NCBI GenBank assembly: GCA_018268875.1
Contig: JAFDVT010000734.1
Location: forward strand, 1 to 11,208
Source of the DNA: Acidobacteriota bacterium
GTDB taxonomy: Bacteria; Acidobacteriota; Terriglobia; Bryobacterales; Bryobacteraceae
Direction of reading: 5' to 3'
DNA: 11,208 bases
Shown piece after piece: positions 7,724-11,208 of the stretch (its first letter is position 1; the number at the start of each line of letters is the position of its first letter). The notes under the pieces are model-generated. The model did not search any database. It saw nothing but the letters and a program-made list of their open reading frames with translations, and had not been told where the DNA came from. The position numbers and the translations under genes are program-made.

Positions 7724-8833
7724 CTATTGGCAGATGGCGTCCGCGATTGAGTTGGCGGCGAACTGGTGGCCGTCCGGGTTCCAATGGCCGTTGCCCAAGT
7801 TGCCCGGAAAGCCGTGGTAGAACTTGCCGGTTCGTTCGGCGTCCTTCTGCATCGCGTCACCCAGGAATACCGACTTGAGACCGTGGCTCCGGGCCTTGGC
7901 ATCGAGGCGTTTTTCCGTATAGAACAGATCGTCGCCACCGGTGAACTCCAGGAACTGCCGGCGCTTTTCGGGATCGGGATGAACCTGCATGCCGCTTGAG
8001 GCCAGCGCGAACACAAACGTGGCGCCGCTGGCCCGTACTTCGTCGCTGACCTGCTTCACCAGGGCTTCCGTATTGGCCCAGGCCTGCCACATCGGAGCCG
8101 ATGACGAAGGCGCGCGATAAATCAGCTTGTCGATGTAATCGCGGTTCTGCTGCACGGCGGGCCGGGCAAGCTTGTAAAACGCGTCGGTGACAAATTGCGC
8201 AAGCTTCGAGACGCGCGCGACCGAGGCCCAGGCCTCCCGCATCGCGCTTGGTTTGGCGAGCGCCGGTTCGAAGTGCAACGTCCCGGTCGCGTTGTCGTGC
8301 GTAAAGTACGGCGCCGCGTCGGCATTGGTGGGATTCAGTTCGCGCAGGTTGTTGTACAAGTCGTTGCCCGTGTAGAAGAGCAACACCACGACGTCCGGCG
8401 CGTAGGCTCGCGCCTTGTTCCGCCACACCAGCAATTGTTGCGCGGTGCCGTATCCCTGGACGCCGAAGTTCAGAACCTCGGGGTTGGCGCGGCAGCTCTT
8501 GAGACGCGCTTCGAGTTGCCCGGCGAGCGACTGTTCGACCGGCACCTGCATGGCTTCCGCGAACGAGTCGCCAAGGATCGCGACGCGGAACTTGTTGGCT
8601 TGTTTCCCGGTGGCGTACTCACGGTCGTCCCGCATGCCCGCTGAATTGATGCGGACCGGGGCGATGCTTTCGCCGGAGTAGGTTCCCGATACGCCGGGGC
8701 GCAGCGACCAGCCCAGGTCGGGATCGATGACGTAGAACGAAGTCGAAAAACGGGCTCCGAAGAGACGGAGCGCTGCCTCGCCGAGCAGGAGTCCGGCGAA
8801 CAAACTTGCGAGATAAGGTAGCGCCCAGCGCAT
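7724..8833 (-). CDS. membrane-anchored SGNH/GDSL-type hydrolase (369 aa)
   Basis: Member of the SGNH hydrolase superfamily, esterases and acyltransferases often acting on envelope or exported polysaccharides; the substrate is unknown. Residues 4-22 are hydrophobic (PYLASLFAGLLLG) and form an N-terminal anchor or uncleaved signal, so the catalytic domain should face the periplasm. A family-typical lead-in follows (DPDLGWSLRPG 37-47, RINSAGMRDD 61-70). Block I is ILGDSFAEA with nucleophile Ser90; the block II glycine is in NFGVQGYG (122-129); block III is TGND with Asn157. The C-terminal block is NGHWNPDGHQFAA (348-360), where a catalytic His (His350 or 356) is expected, but the usual Asp of the DxHW form is Asn348. 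The frame continues upstream to 9124, but that stretch is charged and antisense to the MFS gene, so ATG 8833 is chosen because the hydrophobic anchor starts there. No good SD precedes it. Confidence 0.85.
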   Translation of the reverse strand: MRWALPYLASLFAGLLLGEAALRLFGARFSTSFYVIDPDLGWSLRPGVSGTYSGESIAPVRINSAGMRDDREYATGKQANKFRVAILGDSFAEAMQVPVEQSLAGQLEARLKSCRANPEVLNFGVQGYGTAQQLLVWRNKARAYAPDVVVLLFYTGNDLYNNLRELNPTNADAAPYFTHDNATGTLHFEPALAKPSAMREAWASVARVSKLAQFVTDAFYKLARPAVQQNRDYIDKLIYRAPSSSAPMWQAWANTEALVKQVSDEVRASGATFVFALASSGMQVHPDPEKRRQFLEFTGGDDLFYTEKRLDAKARSHGLKSVFLGDAMQKDAERTGKFYHGFPGNLGNGHWNPDGHQFAANSIADAICQ

Positions 8834-8854
8834 ATATCGGAGATAACATAGGAT
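8834..8854. promoter_or_regulatory. 21-bp divergent intergenic region
   Basis: Only 21 bp separate the hydrolase ATG (minus) from the MFS TTG (plus). The stretch is AT-rich (ATATCGGAGATAACATAGGA); TAACAT at 8844-8849 reads as a weak -10 on the plus strand and overlaps TATGTT on the minus strand. Either the promoters lie within the opposing coding regions or the transcripts have almost no leader. GGAGA at 8839-8843 could be an SD for the TTG, with a long 11-nt spacing. Confidence 0.4.
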
Positions 8855-10084
8855 TTGTCTCGTTCTCCGCTGGTCCCCATCTTCCTCATCGTTTTGGTCG
8901 ATGTTTTGGGACTCACCATGATGATGCCCTTGCTGCCGTTTTACGCGCAGCACCTGGGCGCGACGCCCATCGAAGTGGGCCTCATGATTTCCATTTACGC
9001 CTTCTTCCAGCTGTTTTCCGGACCTCCGCTGGGCGCGTTGTCCGATCGCATCGGACGCAAACCGGTGCTGCTGGCGAGCCAGGTCGGAACGTTCGCCGGG
9101 TTCCTGCTGCTCGGGTTTTCGCACAACATCTGGATGGCGTATGCGAGCCGGGTTCTGGACGGAATCACAGCCGGCAACATCACCGTCGCGCAGGCCTACA
9201 TTTCAGACGTCACGCGCCCGTCGGACAGGACAAAGTCCTTTGCGATGCTCGGAATCGCCTTCGGCATCGGGTTCCTGATCGGACCCGCGGCGACCGGCCT
9301 GATCGCGCAGCATTTTGGAGAACGCGCGGCGGTGTTCACGGCCGCGGGCTTGTCGTTCACCAGCATTCTGGCGACGCTGTTCCTGCTGCCGGCCAAACCT
9401 CCCCGGCCGGAAAGCGACGGCTCGGCAATCCCCGACGCCGCGGCTGCCGCTGCTCCGAAAAAACTGTCGGTATTGGACTGGGGTGCCTACGCGCAGTATT
9501 TCCGGCGGCCGGAACTGGCTCCGTTGTTCTGGCAGTTTGCGGCGTATTCGATCGGGTTCGCGCTGTTCAGCGGAGGCTTCGCCTTGTTCGCCGAGCGGCG
9601 TCTGTTCTACGACGGGCACCCCTTTGGCACCCGCGAGGTTGGGTTTGTCCTGGCGTATGCCGGGTTCTTGGGGATTTTCGTGCAGGGAGGCTTGGGCCGG
9701 GCCGCTGGCTCGGTCACGGACTCTCGCCTGATCCTGATGGGATTCCTCGCGGAGTCCATCGGACTGGCGATGCTGGCGGTCACCAGCACGATCTCCATGC
9801 TCGCCACCGCGACGACGATCCTCGCGCTCAGCGGGGTATTGCGCCCGATTATTTCGTCTAGCCTGAGCCGCCGGGCGCACCCCTCCGAGCAGGGGGTGGT
9901 AATCGGACTCACACAGTCGATCACCTCTGTATCGCAAATTGTCGGTCCGGCGTTGGCTGGCGTGCTGATCGGCGCGGGTATGTTGCATGCCTGGGCGCTG
10001 ACCGCCGCGGGACTTTCGGCTGTGGGACTGGCGTTCTGGATGTCCGATGTAGCCAAAGTTCCGGGACCTTCGTCCGGAGACTAA
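8855..10084 (+). CDS. MFS transporter, TetA-like drug:H+ antiporter family (409 aa)
   Basis: Inner-membrane major facilitator, probably a proton-driven exporter of the 12-helix DHA1/TetA-like type; substrate unknown. The start is TTG and the N-terminus (MSRSPLVPIFLIVLVDVLG) matches what this family usually shows, so I accept it despite a poor ribosome binding site. Asp16 lies in TM1. Motif A between TM2 and TM3 is intact (GALSDRIGRK, residues 60-69, with Asp64, Arg65, Arg68 and Lys69). The TM5 antiporter motif C is recognisable in GIAFGIGFLIGP with a following TG. A polar, Ala/Pro-rich loop at about 188-212 separates the two six-helix halves. The protein has normal length and shows no frameshift. 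It is divergent from the SGNH hydrolase; shared control is possible but unproven. Calling it tetracycline-specific would go too far, as many relatives export unrelated small molecules. Confidence 0.93.
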   Translation: MSRSPLVPIFLIVLVDVLGLTMMMPLLPFYAQHLGATPIEVGLMISIYAFFQLFSGPPLGALSDRIGRKPVLLASQVGTFAGFLLLGFSHNIWMAYASRVLDGITAGNITVAQAYISDVTRPSDRTKSFAMLGIAFGIGFLIGPAATGLIAQHFGERAAVFTAAGLSFTSILATLFLLPAKPPRPESDGSAIPDAAAAAAPKKLSVLDWGAYAQYFRRPELAPLFWQFAAYSIGFALFSGGFALFAERRLFYDGHPFGTREVGFVLAYAGFLGIFVQGGLGRAAGSVTDSRLILMGFLAESIGLAMLAVTSTISMLATATTILALSGVLRPIISSSLSRRAHPSEQGVVIGLTQSITSVSQIVGPALAGVLIGAGMLHAWALTAAGLSAVGLAFWMSDVAKVPGPSSGD

Positions 10085-10105
10085 AGCCGGACATTTATGT
10101 TATTT
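10072..10105 (+). terminator. weak candidate terminator at the MFS stop codon
   Basis: GTCCGG (10072-10077) pairs with CCGGAC (10087-10092) over a 9-nt loop that contains the stop codon, followed by an A/T-rich, interrupted T stretch (ATTTATGTTATTTT, 10093-10106). The 6-bp stem is short and the T tract broken, so termination would be partial at best, and the next gene might be read through. Confidence 0.3.
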
Positions 10106-10136
10106 TCGGAATAGACGCATCCCGCGCGCGTCCTTC

Positions 10137-10141
10137 GAGGG
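10137..10141 (+). promoter_or_regulatory. Shine-Dalgarno that selects the GTG start of the NHL protein
   Basis: GAGGG at 10137-10141 stands 8 nt before the GTG at 10150. This favours GTG over the in-frame ATG at 10168, which lacks a comparable site and would drop the basic KKR head of the signal peptide. Confidence 0.65.
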
Positions 10142-10149
10142 ATAAATCC

Positions 10150-11208
10150 GTGAAAAAAAGAACCTTAATGGGAGGGCTGGCCTTCTCCGCCGCGCTGACG
10201 TTTGCGCAGACGGTGAATCCGTACAACTCCTTGCCGACCCGAACGGTTGGTCAGGTGAGGCAGTCGCCAATCACTTCTGTTAATCCGAACTACGCGGAGG
10301 GCAGGGAACTGCTGGCGCCCCAATCGGTGGCCGCCGACACGAGTACGAATCCGCCCACGCTGTATGTCGCGGACACTGGAAATAACCGTGTACTCGCCTG
10401 GCGCGACCCCGCCAATGCCGCCAAAGGCGCACCGGCCGACATCGTGATTGGCCAGCGCGACTTTATCACCACACTGGCGCAGGGCCCTGGAGCGCCCAAT
10501 ACCGAACTGCGCATCAACGGGGGTTTTACCGCTCCCACAGGGCTGGCTGTCGACCGCGCCGGCAACCTGTATGTCGCCGATAGCGGCAACAATCGCATTC
10601 TGCGGTTTCCGCGCCCCGTGGCGCAGACCAACGAAATCAAACTGTCGGACCTGGTGATCGGCCAGCGTTCGGTGAGCACCGGCAATGCGTCCAACCAGAA
10701 CATTGGTCCGACGAACCGGACGCTATCGTTCGCCTCGGGCAGCATCTACCGTGTCGGACTGGCGATCGATTCCGCCGGCAACCTGTGGACGTCCGATCCG
10801 GGCAACAACCGCGTGTTGCGGTTCCCGGTGGCGCAACTTGCGCCGAACACGCTGGAACCCACCGCCGACCTGGTTCTGGGCCAGACCGATTTTGGCAAGA
10901 ACACCGTCGTCGATCCGGCCGGGACGGTCAATCCGCAGTTGAACAAAGCCGTGTTGGTACAGCCGTCGGGCATCGCGTTCGATTCGTCGAACCGCTTGTA
11001 TATCGCCGACGCCCGCCAGCGCGTCACCGTTTGGCTACCTGGGTTCACCACCGGCATGAGCGCGAGCCGCGTACTTGGCGCATCCACCGACCCGAGCCTG
11101 ACCGCCCAGCGCCTGGGCAGCAGCGCCGGACCTCCCGAAGCGATCTATTTCGTCGGCAGCGACGTGTTGATTTCCGACTCGTCGAATAACCGCATTCTGC
11201 GTTATGGC
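10150..11208 (+). CDS. exported NHL-repeat beta-propeller protein, 5' part (runs off the window)
   Basis: The frame is open from GTG 10150 to the last base, 353 codons with no stop. Residues 1-19 form a signal peptide (KKR head, hydrophobic stretch, cleavage probably after TFA). NHL-type core strands recur: LYVADTGNNRVLAW (71-84), LYVADSGNNRILRF (140-153), LWTSDPGNNRVLRF (212-225), LYIADARQRVTVW (283-295) and VLISDSSNNRILRY (339-352), spaced about 56-72 residues apart. Between them lies a second recurring element: IVIGQRDF (98-105), LVIGQRSV (168-175), LVLGQTDF (241-248) and a weaker RVLGAS (307-312). This is a beta-propeller, a scaffold used for binding proteins, nucleic acids or sugars or, rarely, for catalysis; no active site is evident and no specific function can be given. 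A propeller closing blade or a C-terminal domain may follow beyond the edge. It starts 65 bp after the MFS gene and could be partly co-transcribed with it. Confidence 0.88.
   Translation, partial: MKKRTLMGGLAFSAALTFAQTVNPYNSLPTRTVGQVRQSPITSVNPNYAEGRELLAPQSVAADTSTNPPTLYVADTGNNRVLAWRDPANAAKGAPADIVIGQRDFITTLAQGPGAPNTELRINGGFTAPTGLAVDRAGNLYVADSGNNRILRFPRPVAQTNEIKLSDLVIGQRSVSTGNASNQNIGPTNRTLSFASGSIYRVGLAIDSAGNLWTSDPGNNRVLRFPVAQLAPNTLEPTADLVLGQTDFGKNTVVDPAGTVNPQLNKAVLVQPSGIAFDSSNRLYIADARQRVTVWLPGFTTGMSASRVLGASTDPSLTAQRLGSSAGPPEAIYFVGSDVLISDSSNNRILRYG

Noticed and set aside
8834..9124. 97-residue N-terminal extension of the SGNH hydrolase frame
   Set aside because: The extension is charged and Gln/Arg rich, lies entirely antisense to the N-terminal half of the MFS gene, and would bury the hydrophobic anchor. 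The ATG at 8833 explains the protein better.
8806..9861. A 351-codon plus-strand frame overlapping the MFS gene in another frame
   Set aside because: Arg/Gly-rich and non-hydrophobic; the overlapping frame encodes an evident 12-helix transporter with motif A.
1..11208. CRISPR arrays, tRNA or rRNA genes, insertion sequences, prophage or toxin-antitoxin genes
   Set aside because: I found no regularly spaced repeats, cloverleaf-like sequences, transposase or phage motifs, or paired small genes. Every large segment is accounted for by the listed genes.

Overview
The window looks like a chromosomal segment from a high-GC member of the Acidobacteriota, most likely a Solibacter/Bryobacter-type lineage. 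This is inferred from two very large Oar-like TonB-dependent receptors with an N-terminal carboxypeptidase-regulatory-like domain and no SusD partner, together with an exported NHL beta-propeller protein whose blades carry GQxDF-type motifs. No 16S rRNA or other taxonomic marker is present, so the assignment rests on gene content and style.

Layout: (1) 1-540, the 3' part of pyrF (orotidine 5'-phosphate decarboxylase), cut by the window edge. (2) 541-679, a leader region with two perfect 7-bp hairpins, a possible promoter and a strong ribosome binding site. (3) 680-3772, the first Oar-like receptor, followed by a textbook Rho-independent terminator. (4) 3843-4018, an AT-richer promoter region with repeated CG-centred near-palindromes resembling LacI-family operators. 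(5) 4019-7660, a second, larger Oar-like receptor. (6) 7687-7723, a terminator lying between convergent genes. (7) 7724-8833 on the minus strand, a membrane-anchored SGNH/GDSL hydrolase. (8) 8855-10084 on the plus strand, a TetA-like MFS exporter that starts with TTG only 21 bp from the divergent hydrolase start. (9) 10150 to the window end, a secreted NHL-repeat protein read from a GTG codon and still open at the edge.

Functionally the centre of the window is cell-envelope business. It holds two outer-membrane receptors probably taking up or binding large organic substrates, a periplasm-facing esterase/acyltransferase-type hydrolase, an inner-membrane efflux pump and an exported propeller protein. 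The genes are mostly separate transcription units rather than one operon. pyrF is a housekeeping neighbour with no obvious link. I see no RNA genes, insertion sequences, CRISPR arrays or phage genes, and no clear novel multi-gene system. The observations most worth checking are regulatory (the hairpin leader at 564-620 and the operator-like cluster at 3844-3921) and a few residue-level oddities.
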